Shown here: positions 18,612 to 27,079 of the stretch, in pieces
Layout of the letters: the number at the start of each line of letters is the position of its first letter
Position numbering within the stretch: position 1 is the stretch's first letter
Assembly (NCBI RefSeq): GCF_017355875.1
Contig: NZ_JAFEWC010000001.1
Span: 310,001 to 374,000 of the forward strand
From: Aridibaculum aurantiacum
GTDB lineage: Bacteria > Bacteroidota > Bacteroidia > Chitinophagales > Chitinophagaceae
Length of the DNA: 64,000 bases
Reading direction: 5' to 3'
The notes under the pieces: model-generated
Databases searched by the model: none
Told to the model about the DNA's origin: nothing
The model's input: the letters and a program-made list of their open reading frames with translations, nothing else
Made by a program: the position numbers and the translations under genes

Positions 18612-19780
18612 TATCTGTTAGCTGCTAACTTATTATCGGGTGCTTTAGTACTATCAGCAGTTGGTTGTGTTTCTTCGGTATACAATTCGCCTTGAGGTTC
18701 TTTTGGATTAGCTGGTTTGGTGCCATGCAGTGACTTGATATAACTGGAGATATTCGCAATCTGTACAGGTGAAAAATCATCCTTCCAGCTCTTCATTCCT
18801 TTTTCGGGTACACCGTATTTTATCACTTTAAAAACATCCTTCACACTTCCTTTGTGCAGCCAGTAGTCATCTGTTAGGTTTGGTCCTACTATACCACCAC
18901 CTTCTGGTCCATGACAAGCAGCACATGATGCTCCAAAGAGTTTTTTGCCTTCAGCTAGTGCACCTGCGTCTGTTATAAGTGTTACCGTATTCTCATCTAC
19001 TTTATTAGCTGCTTTTTTCAAATATTCTTCCTGTGCGGCTTCAGCCTTAGCCATTGCAATTGCATACTCCTGCTCGCTTGATGGACCTGTACCTGATACA
19101 TGAAAACGGTAGATATAAACAAACGAGAAAATGATGCAGGCATAAAATCCGTATAGCCACCACTTAGGAAGATCATTGTCTAACTCGCGTATGCCATCGT
19201 ACTCGTGACCCAAGACGATCTTCTTTTCTTCGTGTGCCGGCTTAAAGCTGTTGGCTTTTTCCCACCATACTTTCCATGTTGGAATTTTTGCTTCTGCAGC
19301 TTCCGCTATCACTTCAGGTTTGTCTTTTGCCAGTAGTGTTCTTAGCTGTGCTACCAATACTACCAGCACCAGTAGCTCAAGTGCTATAATAGAAATCAGG
19401 ATGAAAAATGTAGTAGCATACAAGCCTCCGTAAGTAGCAGGCTGAACAGCTGATGTAGCTTCTGCCGCATCCTGTGCAAAAGCTGCTGTAGAAATAACAA
19501 GCATAGCTAAAACCGATAGCACTTTAGTGGCATTGCCTGTTGCCTGTAATTTTTCTTTATGACGATCTACGTTTACTTGTGCCGCACCAATCACCACATT
19601 AGCTAATAATGCTATCGCTAGTAATAATGCTACTATAACTACGAGTAATATAACAGCTAATGAATTGCTTAGTACGGATGGCTGCGGTGGGCCTGCAGCA
19701 AATGCAGTTGCGGTTGCAAATAAAGAGCATCCAAATAATGCAGCCCCTTTCAACCCTATTCTTTTACCAGGAAATTTCAT
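18611..19780 (-). CDS. ccoP: cbb3-type cytochrome c oxidase subunit III, mono-heme CcoP
   Basis: 389 residues. Electron-entry subunit of the cbb3 oxidase. Only one heme c site is present, CAACH at 286-290 (proteobacterial CcoP has two), followed by a distal Met region (KGMKSW). The N-terminal half is long and hydrophobic: membrane segments at about 10-28, 38-65, 86-101 and 122-146 precede the canonical CcoP helix (WWLYGFYACIIFSFVYIYRF, about 207). DNDLPKWW is the usual CcoP_N signature. The C-terminus is Pro/Thr/Lys-rich and unstructured. Overlaps ccoG by 1 nt. Confidence 0.95.
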   Translation of the reverse strand: MKFPGKRIGLKGAALFGCSLFATATAFAAGPPQPSVLSNSLAVILLVVIVALLLAIALLANVVIGAAQVNVDRHKEKLQATGNATKVLSVLAMLVISTAAFAQDAAEATSAVQPATYGGLYATTFFILISIIALELLVLVVLVAQLRTLLAKDKPEVIAEAAEAKIPTWKVWWEKANSFKPAHEEKKIVLGHEYDGIRELDNDLPKWWLYGFYACIIFSFVYIYRFHVSGTGPSSEQEYAIAMAKAEAAQEEYLKKAANKVDENTVTLITDAGALAEGKKLFGASCAACHGPEGGGIVGPNLTDDYWLHKGSVKDVFKVIKYGVPEKGMKSWKDDFSPVQIANISSYIKSLHGTKPANPKEPQGELYTEETQPTADSTKAPDNKLAANR

Positions 19781-19801
19781 GTTCTAAAGGTTTTCTGTTT
19801 T

Positions 19802-19975
19802 TTATTTTTTGTCATCGCCATCCAGCGGGATGTTGCTTAGCACTTCTATCAGTTTTTTATCGGCACGTAGCGCCCACAGCGCCATGATGATAAAAAAGGT
19901 GAAGAAGATGAGAAATGAACTCATGCCGAATACATCTACTCCTGTTATTTTCTCTAGGTAGTTTATGAATTTCAC
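19802..19975 (-). CDS. ccoQ: CcoQ-like small subunit of cbb3 oxidase
   Basis: 57 residues, missed easily because it is short and starts with GTG. Reading from 19975: KFINYLEKITGVDVFGMSS, then a single membrane helix (FLIFFTFFIIMALWAL), then a charged tail ending SNIPLDGDDKK. This matches the layout of Bacteroidota CcoQ/FixQ. No in-frame ATG exists upstream, and the only internal ATG would cut off a third of the protein, so GTG is chosen. It sits between ccoNO and ccoP, 21 bp before the ccoP start, as expected. Confidence 0.85.
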   Translation of the reverse strand: MKFINYLEKITGVDVFGMSSFLIFFTFFIIMALWALRADKKLIEVLSNIPLDGDDKK

Positions 19976-19984
19976 GATCTGTGA

Positions 19985-20005
19985 TTTTGAGTTTTGAGTT
20001 TCATG
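19985..20005. repeat. Short 7-bp tandem repeat (TTTTGAG)
   Basis: Two exact TTTTGAG heptamers followed by a diverged TTTCATG unit, in the ccoNO-ccoQ gap. Short on its own; listed because longer heptamer arrays occur elsewhere in the window. Confidence 0.4.
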
Positions 20006-20060
20006 TGATGAAACTCCAAACTTGTTTATGATTTATAGAGCGTGTTACCTGCTCCTGTTT

Positions 20061-20092
20061 ATTCTGCTGTACAAGTGAGTGACACAACGATG
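20061..20092. repeat. Dispersed 20-bp intergenic repeat, copy 1
   Basis: AAGTGAGTGACACAACGATG at 20073-20092, preceded by ATTCTGCTG at 20061-20069. The same 20 bases, also preceded by ATTCTGCTG (with 3 nt less between), occur at 49871-49890. The copy lies in the ccoNO-ccoQ gap. Confidence 0.75.
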
Positions 20093-20132
20093 TTGCTATA
20101 TGTACTGAAGCTGGTTCAACACATACCTACAT

Positions 20133-22265
20133 CTACTTAAGATCTGCTACTTGTTTAGGTTCTGCTTTTATATCGGTGCCTACGCGCTGCAGGTAAGCTA
20201 TCAAGGCTACTATTTCGCTGGTGCTGCTAGCTTCCAGCTTATCCTTCTTCAGGCTCTCTTTTATTTTGTTGGCCTGCTCCATGTAATCTTTAGTAGCTAC
20301 TTTATCGTAACCTGCTTCGTAAGGAACACCGAGCGTTTGCATAGCACGTATTTTGGCAGGTATGATACTGGTGTCAACTTTTTTATCCATCATCCATGGG
20401 TAAGAAGGCATGATAGAACCCGGCGACATGCTCTGCGGCTCCAGCATGTGGTTGTAGTGCCAGCTATCAGGATACTTGCCACCTATACGGGCAAGGTCCG
20501 GACCGGTGCGCTTGCTTCCCCACTGGAAAGGATGATCGTAAATGAACTCGCCTGCTTTGCTATACTCGCCATAGCGTGCTACCTCGTCGCGGAAAGGGCG
20601 TATCATTTGCGAGTGACAGGTATAACATCCTTCCTGCACATACAGGTCGCGGCCATGCAGCTCAAGCGGAGTGTAAGGTTGTACAGATGAAATAGTAGGT
20701 ACATTGCTCTTGATAAGGAATGTAGGAACGATCTCCAGGACACCACCTATCGCTACTGCTATGAGACTATACACCAACATTTGTACAGGGCGTCTTTCTA
20801 TCCAGCGATGCCAGTGTTGCTTACCATGTACTTCTATTACTTTAGGTAATGGTGGCGCTTCTGCAGCTTCGTTGGCTACCAGTTTGCCTGCAGCTACGGT
20901 TTTATAAATGTTGTATATCATTATAAACACACCTACCAGGTAAAGCAATCCACCTACGCTACGTGTCATATACATAGGCAGAATGTGTGTTACAGTTTCA
21001 AGGAACTGGAACTTCAGCTGACCTTCTTCAGTGAAGGTCTTCCACATCATACTTTGTGTGAAACCAGCCCAATACAATGGCACTGCATACAGTACAATAC
21101 CAATAGTACCTACCCAGAAGTGCGCATTGGCCAGCTTCTTAGAGTATAGGCTTGTTTTGAAAATTTTAGGGATGATCCAGTAAAGAACACCAAAGGTGAG
21201 AAAGCCGTTCCAGCCTAGTGCACCTACGTGTACGTGTGCTACTATCCAGTCAGTGTAATGAGCTATACCGTTCACATTTTTCAGGCTCAGCATCGGGCCT
21301 TCAAAGGTGGCCATACCATAACAGGTAACGGCTACTACCATGAACTTCAATACTGCATCCTCACGCACTTTATCCCATGCGCCACGTAGGGTAAATAAAC
21401 CATTCAGCATACCTCCCCATGATGGAGCAATCAGCATAACACTGAATACCACTCCAAGGCTTTGTGCCCAATCAGGTAGTGCAGTGTACAACAGGTGGTG
21501 AGGACCTGCCCATATATAAATAAAGATGAGCGCCCAGAAGTGAATGATAGAAAGACGGTAGCTGTATACCGGGCGATTGGCTGCCTTAGGAAGGAAGTAA
21601 TACATCAGGCCCAGGTAAGGAGTAGTAAGGAAAAATGCTACTGCATTGTGCCCGTACCACCACTGTACCAGCGCATCCTGTACACCTGCATACCAGCTAT
21701 AGCTTTTGAAGAATGTAACAGGAATCTCAAAAGAGTTTACAATGTGCAGCATAGCTACCGTAACCCAGGTGGCTATATAAAACCATATAGCTACATATAA
21801 ATGACTTTCCCTGCGCTTGATGATGGTGCCAAACATATTGATACCAAACAATACCCAGATAAGTGTGATAGCAACATCAATCGGCCATTCTAATTCAGCA
21901 TATTCTTTACCGGTAGAATACCCTGCCAGTAAGGTGATGGCTGCAGCGACTATGATCAGCTGCCATCCCCAGAAATGTATTTTACTAAGTGCATCGCTAA
22001 ACATGCGCGCTTTACACAGGCGCTGCAGCGAATAGTACACGCCCATGAAAATTCCATTACCTACAAAAGCAAAAATCACTGCATTGGTATGCAATGGTCT
22101 TACGCGTCCAAAGGTGGTTGGGGCAAAATTGAAATTGGCCGCCGGTAAAAACATTTGCACCGATGCCAGTAAACCTACCAGCATACCTACGGCACCCCAT
22201 AATATGGTAGCATAGGCAAACATCTTTACGATGCGATTGTCATAATAAAATTTTTCTACTTGCAT
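20133..22265 (-). CDS. ccoNO: Fused cbb3-type cytochrome c oxidase subunits I and II (CcoN-CcoO)
   Basis: 710 residues. Residues 1 to about 470 are CcoN, a 12-helix heme-copper oxidase subunit with heme and CuB histidines in RPLHTNAVIF, QWWYGHNAVAFF, AGPHHLLYT and AHVHVGALGWNG. A linker leads to a CcoO module with one membrane helix (about 500-525) and a heme c site CYTCH at 547-551. Fusion of the two subunits is typical of Bacteroidota. It reduces oxygen to water with high affinity and pumps protons. It follows ccoS by 75 bp. Confidence 0.98.
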   Translation of the reverse strand: MQVEKFYYDNRIVKMFAYATILWGAVGMLVGLLASVQMFLPAANFNFAPTTFGRVRPLHTNAVIFAFVGNGIFMGVYYSLQRLCKARMFSDALSKIHFWGWQLIIVAAAITLLAGYSTGKEYAELEWPIDVAITLIWVLFGINMFGTIIKRRESHLYVAIWFYIATWVTVAMLHIVNSFEIPVTFFKSYSWYAGVQDALVQWWYGHNAVAFFLTTPYLGLMYYFLPKAANRPVYSYRLSIIHFWALIFIYIWAGPHHLLYTALPDWAQSLGVVFSVMLIAPSWGGMLNGLFTLRGAWDKVREDAVLKFMVVAVTCYGMATFEGPMLSLKNVNGIAHYTDWIVAHVHVGALGWNGFLTFGVLYWIIPKIFKTSLYSKKLANAHFWVGTIGIVLYAVPLYWAGFTQSMMWKTFTEEGQLKFQFLETVTHILPMYMTRSVGGLLYLVGVFIMIYNIYKTVAAGKLVANEAAEAPPLPKVIEVHGKQHWHRWIERRPVQMLVYSLIAVAIGGVLEIVPTFLIKSNVPTISSVQPYTPLELHGRDLYVQEGCYTCHSQMIRPFRDEVARYGEYSKAGEFIYDHPFQWGSKRTGPDLARIGGKYPDSWHYNHMLEPQSMSPGSIMPSYPWMMDKKVDTSIIPAKIRAMQTLGVPYEAGYDKVATKDYMEQANKIKESLKKDKLEASSTSEIVALIAYLQRVGTDIKAEPKQVADLK

Positions 22266-22340
22266 TTTTTTTATGTGTTTCCTGGATTTACTTGATTGAA
22301 AGTTTGATGAAAGCCCGTTGTTGTTCGTCCTGCAGAGGGG

Positions 22341-22493
22341 TTAGGGTTGAGAAGGAGGATCGTCAAACAACATTCTTACCGGCGGGCTTTGTTCATCATC
22401 AAACTGACCTTTTTTTACGCTCCATAAAAACGCCAGCAGGAACAGTCCTGCTACGGTTATACTTGCTATTAATAAAAGGAATATGACACTCAT
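22341..22493 (-). CDS. ccoS: cbb3 oxidase assembly protein CcoS
   Basis: 50-residue protein, easily missed: MSVIFLLLIASITVAGLFLL forms a single membrane helix, followed by AFLWSVKKGQFDDEQSPPVRMLFDD. The WSVKKGQFDD.ESP..RML(F)DD pattern is the CcoS hallmark. Needed for cofactor insertion into cbb3 oxidase in other bacteria. It is the first gene of the operon; the copper ATPase CcoI, often its neighbour, is not in the window. Confidence 0.9.
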   Translation of the reverse strand: MSVIFLLLIASITVAGLFLLAFLWSVKKGQFDDEQSPPVRMLFDDPPSQP

Positions 22494-22511
22494 GATTTAT
22501 TATTCAGGTAT

Positions 22512-22519
22512 CAAAAGTA
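22512..22519 (-). promoter_or_regulatory. -7 promoter element of the cco operon
   Basis: Minus strand TACTTTTG matches TAnnTTTG exactly and lies about 19 bp before the ccoS ATG. No TTTG at the -33 position. Confidence 0.55.
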
Positions 22520-22789
22520 GAAACGGTGGTAAGGGAGCAGGATGACGATGCTCAATGCGTTTTATGATTGATGTCATGAAACCGTCATGCGGTGGAAGTG
22601 AAGAGGGCAAAGCAAGCGGGAGTGGTGCTAAGACTGTTTCAGGTTTAAATCATCTCAATCAATAAGGATGTATTGATACATAATGTTAACCACCCACTAT
22701 AGAAAAATCTTGAGTTTTAAACGCTGATGATCATCATCTACATGTGCCGGAAAAGCTGATGTTGCCCGGCCAATTACATGACATCTTAC

Positions 22790-22821
22790 TTTGGCTACAC
22801 CAGCAGGTTAGTTTAGCTTTG
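22790..22821 (+). promoter_or_regulatory. eno promoter (full Bacteroidetes consensus)
   Basis: TTTG at 22790-22793, 20-nt spacer, TAGCTTTG at 22814-22821: a full match to the Bacteroidetes primary sigma consensus. The ATG lies 36 nt downstream. This is the best promoter in the window. Confidence 0.75.
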
Positions 22822-22838
22822 CGCCCAGTCGATAATAA

Positions 22839-24146
<1,308 letters not shown>

Positions 24147-24167
24147 GATAGTTTTCCACCTTACATC

Positions 24168-24212
24168 ATCGGTGATCATAATGCTGCTACTTTTATGATC
24201 ACCGATTTTTTT
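24168..24212 (+). terminator. eno terminator
   Basis: Perfect 14-bp stem (24168-24181 with 24193-24206), 11-nt loop, seven T. The downstream ftsB start codon is only 7 nt past the T run, and the loop/stem contains TACTTTTA (24188-24195), one mismatch from a -7 element. Confidence 0.92.
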
Positions 24213-24218
24213 GTGCCC

Positions 24219-24545
24219 ATGCAAAAGCTTTCATTCGTTTTCTCCATGATCAAAAATAAATACCTGCTATCGGTGTTGGTGTTCGTGGTATGGATCAGTT
24301 TTTTCGATCGGAACGATCTATTTACACAATGGGAGCGTAAGAACGAACTGGAGAAACTGGAAACAAGCAAGGCTTATTACGAAGCCGAAATCATTTCTAC
24401 AGAAAAGGAACTGGCAGAGCTGCAGAACAATCCCGCAGCATTAGAGAAGTTTGCCAGGGAGAATTTTTACCTGAAGAGGCCTGAGGAGCAGGTGTTTATA
24501 GTTGTAAAGCCGGAAGTGGAAAATTCTGAGGTAACAAAACAATAA
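24219..24545 (+). CDS. FtsB/DivIC-family septum formation initiator
   Basis: 108 residues from this start: a membrane helix (YLLSVLVFVVWISFF), the family motif DRNDLFTQW, then a coiled coil (about 45-80, EKLETSKAYYEAEIISTEKELAELQ) and NPAALEKFARENFYLKRPEE. A cell-division protein linking early and late divisome parts at the membrane. An ATG at 24195 lies inside the eno terminator stem, so 24219 or the ATG at 24246 is more likely. Confidence 0.88.
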   Translation: MQKLSFVFSMIKNKYLLSVLVFVVWISFFDRNDLFTQWERKNELEKLETSKAYYEAEIISTEKELAELQNNPAALEKFARENFYLKRPEEQVFIVVKPEVENSEVTKQ

Positions 24546-24609
24546 TAATTAAACAACCTCGTTTATTTGGTAATAGGATTGAAGGATCAACTAAACTTCT
24601 TAATTACTT

Positions 24610-24837
24610 ATGCCAAATTTCACCACCGAGGACCTGCTGCAGTACCTGTACAGGGAGACCTCACAAAATCAAAAGGCGGATATTGAGAAGCAGATGCAGA
24701 CAGATTGGGCCCTTAAGGAGAAATATGATGTTTTGACAAACTACCTGAAAAAACTGGATAGTGCTGTTGAAAGTCCCCGTACCCAATCAGTGATGGCTAT
24801 ACTCGATTATGCCCGCGCTTCTGCGGAAGTTGTATAG
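24610..24837 (+). CDS. Small conserved protein of unknown function
   Basis: 75 residues, soluble, helical, acidic-to-basic mixture: EDLLQYLYRETSQNQKADIEKQM followed by ALKEKYDVLTNYLKKLD. The opening resembles the first helices of anti-sigma factor N-terminal domains, but no zinc ligands or membrane segment are present, so no function is assigned. It lies between ftsB and nth on the same strand. Confidence 0.7.
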   Translation: MPNFTTEDLLQYLYRETSQNQKADIEKQMQTDWALKEKYDVLTNYLKKLDSAVESPRTQSVMAILDYARASAEVV

Positions 24838-24890
24838 CTGAGGCACTTGCTAAAAAATGTTCAAAACCGGTATCTTCGGCTTTTTCTACT

Positions 24891-25559
24891 ATGATGAAGC
24901 GCGATAGATACCGGTTTGTTATTGAATACTTTCAACAACATTCGCCGGATGCAGAGACGGAGCTGAATTTTGAAAATCCTTATCAACTGCTGGTAGCAGT
25001 TATTTTATCTGCCCAATGTACCGACAAGCGGGTGAACATGACCACACCCGACCTCTTCAGGAAATATCCTAATGCCTTCAAACTAGCCGATGCACAATAC
25101 GATGATCTGTTTGATATCATCAAAAGCATTTCTTTTCCCGGCAATAAAACCCGCCACCTACTGGGTATGGCGCGCATCCTGGTCGACAAACACAATGGTG
25201 AAGTGCCACTGACCGTGGAGGAGCTGGTAGAACTACCCGGTGTAGGAAGAAAAACGGCTCATGTGATTACTTCGGTAGTTGATAACCAGCCGCACATGGC
25301 CGTAGATACACACGTCTTCAGGGTTTCGGCCAGGATAGGTTTAACTACCAATGCCACCACACCACTAGCTACTGAAAAGCAACTGGTAAAACATCTTCCT
25401 CAAGACCTTATTTACATAGCTCACCACTGGCTGATACTGCACGGCAGGTATATATGTGTAGCGCGAAATCCAAAGTGTCATGAGTGCGGGCTGAAGCCTG
25501 CATGTAAGTTTTACCAGGCTACGCAAAAGGCAGCTACTAAAAAATCGGCTGCAGTGTAA
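24891..25559 (+). CDS. nth: Endonuclease III
   Basis: Base-excision repair DNA glycosylase/AP lyase for oxidised pyrimidines. 222 residues. Helix-hairpin-helix LPGVGRKTAH with the catalytic Lys, the catalytic Asp in AVDTHVFRVS, and a C-terminal [4Fe-4S] cluster with the exact Cx6Cx2Cx5C spacing (CVARNPKCHECGLKPAC). SAQCTDKRVN near the N-terminus is also family-typical. Two adjacent ATG codons allow a start one residue later. A TATCTTCG near-match to the -7 box lies 13-20 nt upstream. Confidence 0.97.
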   Translation: MMKRDRYRFVIEYFQQHSPDAETELNFENPYQLLVAVILSAQCTDKRVNMTTPDLFRKYPNAFKLADAQYDDLFDIIKSISFPGNKTRHLLGMARILVDKHNGEVPLTVEELVELPGVGRKTAHVITSVVDNQPHMAVDTHVFRVSARIGLTTNATTPLATEKQLVKHLPQDLIYIAHHWLILHGRYICVARNPKCHECGLKPACKFYQATQKAATKKSAAV

Positions 25560-25595
25560 GTTGTTTTAGTAATTTGACCGCCATTAACCTGACTT

Positions 25596-26495
25596 ATGAG
25601 AATTTTGAAACCTCTGTTGCTGGCCCTTCTTGTGTTCAGTAGCATTTCTTCTTTTAGCCAATACTATTATTACAATGATAGATACTACGACCGTGACCTG
25701 CTTTTTGAATTAGGTGGTGGAGTAGGCGGTATGAACAGCATAACCGACATCGGTGGTTCGAAAAGCAAAGGCGGCATGTATATCAACGACATCAACCTAA
25801 GCCAGACTAAACTTTCCGGGAACATATTTTTTGGCATAATGTACCGCCAGCTGGTAGCAGTAAGGTTGATGGCTACCTGGGGATCGCTGGAAGGGGCTGA
25901 CAGCGTTTTAAAAGGCACATCGGATGAGAATGTGCAGCGTAGGTACAACCGCAACCTGAACTTCAGAACCAGCATCAACGAAGTATCGTTGCTGGCAGAG
26001 TTCCACCCATTGACATTGTTCATTGATCAGCCTCCTGTTTCTCCATACGTGGTGGCAGGTCTAGGTTATTTCCGTTTCAACCCGCAGGTAAATATTGATG
26101 GCAGGTATGTAGATGCCAGGCCACTTCGTACCGAAGGACAAGGTTTCCCGCAGTATAAGGACAGGGACATTTACAATCTTAAGCAGGCAAGTGTGCCGGT
26201 GGGTCTTGGTGTAAAATATGACCTCAACGAGATGTTTTCGGTAAGGGTAGAGGCGCTGCACCGCTTTCTTTTTACAGATTACCTGGATGATGTTAGCGGG
26301 ACCTATATTGACCGCAACCTGTTTAGCCAGAACTTACCGCCGATGCAGGCAGCACAGGCAAATGCTGTTTACGACCTGATGCGTGAAGGTGACCCTGTAG
26401 CGGGAAAAAACAGGGGTAATCCGAACAGCAAAGACTCATATATGACCTTTTCGCTGAAGCTCGCCATTACGTTGGGCAGGCAAAGCAGGAGATAA
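25596..26495 (+). CDS. Outer-membrane beta-barrel protein
   Basis: 299 residues with a signal peptide (MRILKPLLLALLVFSSISS...FSQ, cut near residue 21). The mature part is full of alternating aromatic/aliphatic strands and glycine turns (LLFELGGGVGGMNSI, VSPYVVAGLGYFRFNP, ASVPVGLGVKYDLNEMFSVRVE) and ends in a strand, MTFSLKLAITLGRQ. It resembles the DUF6089-type barrels of Bacteroidota, sometimes found with OmpA domains; no OmpA domain is present. Function unknown. Confidence 0.82.
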   Translation: MRILKPLLLALLVFSSISSFSQYYYYNDRYYDRDLLFELGGGVGGMNSITDIGGSKSKGGMYINDINLSQTKLSGNIFFGIMYRQLVAVRLMATWGSLEGADSVLKGTSDENVQRRYNRNLNFRTSINEVSLLAEFHPLTLFIDQPPVSPYVVAGLGYFRFNPQVNIDGRYVDARPLRTEGQGFPQYKDRDIYNLKQASVPVGLGVKYDLNEMFSVRVEALHRFLFTDYLDDVSGTYIDRNLFSQNLPPMQAAQANAVYDLMREGDPVAGKNRGNPNSKDSYMTFSLKLAITLGRQSRR

Positions 26496-26503
26496 AATTT
26501 TTT

Positions 26504-26538
26504 AAAGGAGAGGAGCGATCTTCTCCTTTTCTTTTTTA
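26504..26538 (+). terminator. Terminator of the outer-membrane protein gene
   Basis: 11-bp stem (26504-26514 with 26519-26529, one G-T pair), GCGA loop, followed by a T-rich tract. Confidence 0.88.
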
Positions 26539-26591
26539 GTCATATTCTCAGAAGTTATAAGTACAGGAGAAATTAACTCATTGACGTGTCA

Positions 26592-26891
26592 TCATCTAGC
26601 CATCTTCTTATTCTCCATGTAATTGTTCAGCTTTGCAGCTACCACTACAGCTGTCATAGCTCCTAATAGGGCTGTAAAAATTAGATTGAAAAAAGTTGGC
26701 TCAGGATGATCGCCTGTAGAAGCATTAATGCTGTAAAAAGATTGATAGATAAAATTGGTTGGCGCTGCTTTGAAATGATACATGCAGATGTTTGGATGAA
26801 GATGGCAGTCTACTGCATAATTCACTGTCATAGCTGCCACCACTCCCATTGGGACCAGCAAAACCAATAAGATAATAAGCCTGTACTTCAT
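26592..26891 (-). CDS. Small membrane protein, unknown function
   Basis: 99 residues with two membrane helices: an N-terminal one (LIILLVLLVPMGVVAAM) and a second near the C-terminus (FFNLIFTALLGAMTAVVVAA), ending in a Lys/Arg tail. The loop between has two Cys and three His (VDCHLHPNICMYHF), which might be a disulfide or metal site. No family recognised. Confidence 0.6.
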   Translation of the reverse strand: MKYRLIILLVLLVPMGVVAAMTVNYAVDCHLHPNICMYHFKAAPTNFIYQSFYSINASTGDHPEPTFFNLIFTALLGAMTAVVVAAKLNNYMENKKMAR

Positions 26892-27024
26892 GGATTATGT
26901 GTGGCTAAAATAACATTCTGAATTTAAGCATGAATCCAGGATGAAAGATAAGCTGGTAATTTATGAGCAGGTGATACTGTGCTTCTATTTTCTCAATTAG
27001 AAGTTTACCTTCCTCAGCAGTTGG

Positions 27025-27032
27025 TAAGTTTG
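27025..27032 (+). promoter_or_regulatory. -7 promoter element of the FUSC gene
   Basis: TAAGTTTG matches TAnnTTTG; the ATG is 48 nt downstream. GTTT lies 18 nt upstream as a weak -33 candidate. Confidence 0.45.
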
Positions 27033-27079
27033 CTTTTAGGAACAGCCACGGAACAATCTTTTATATATCTGCCGCATCA

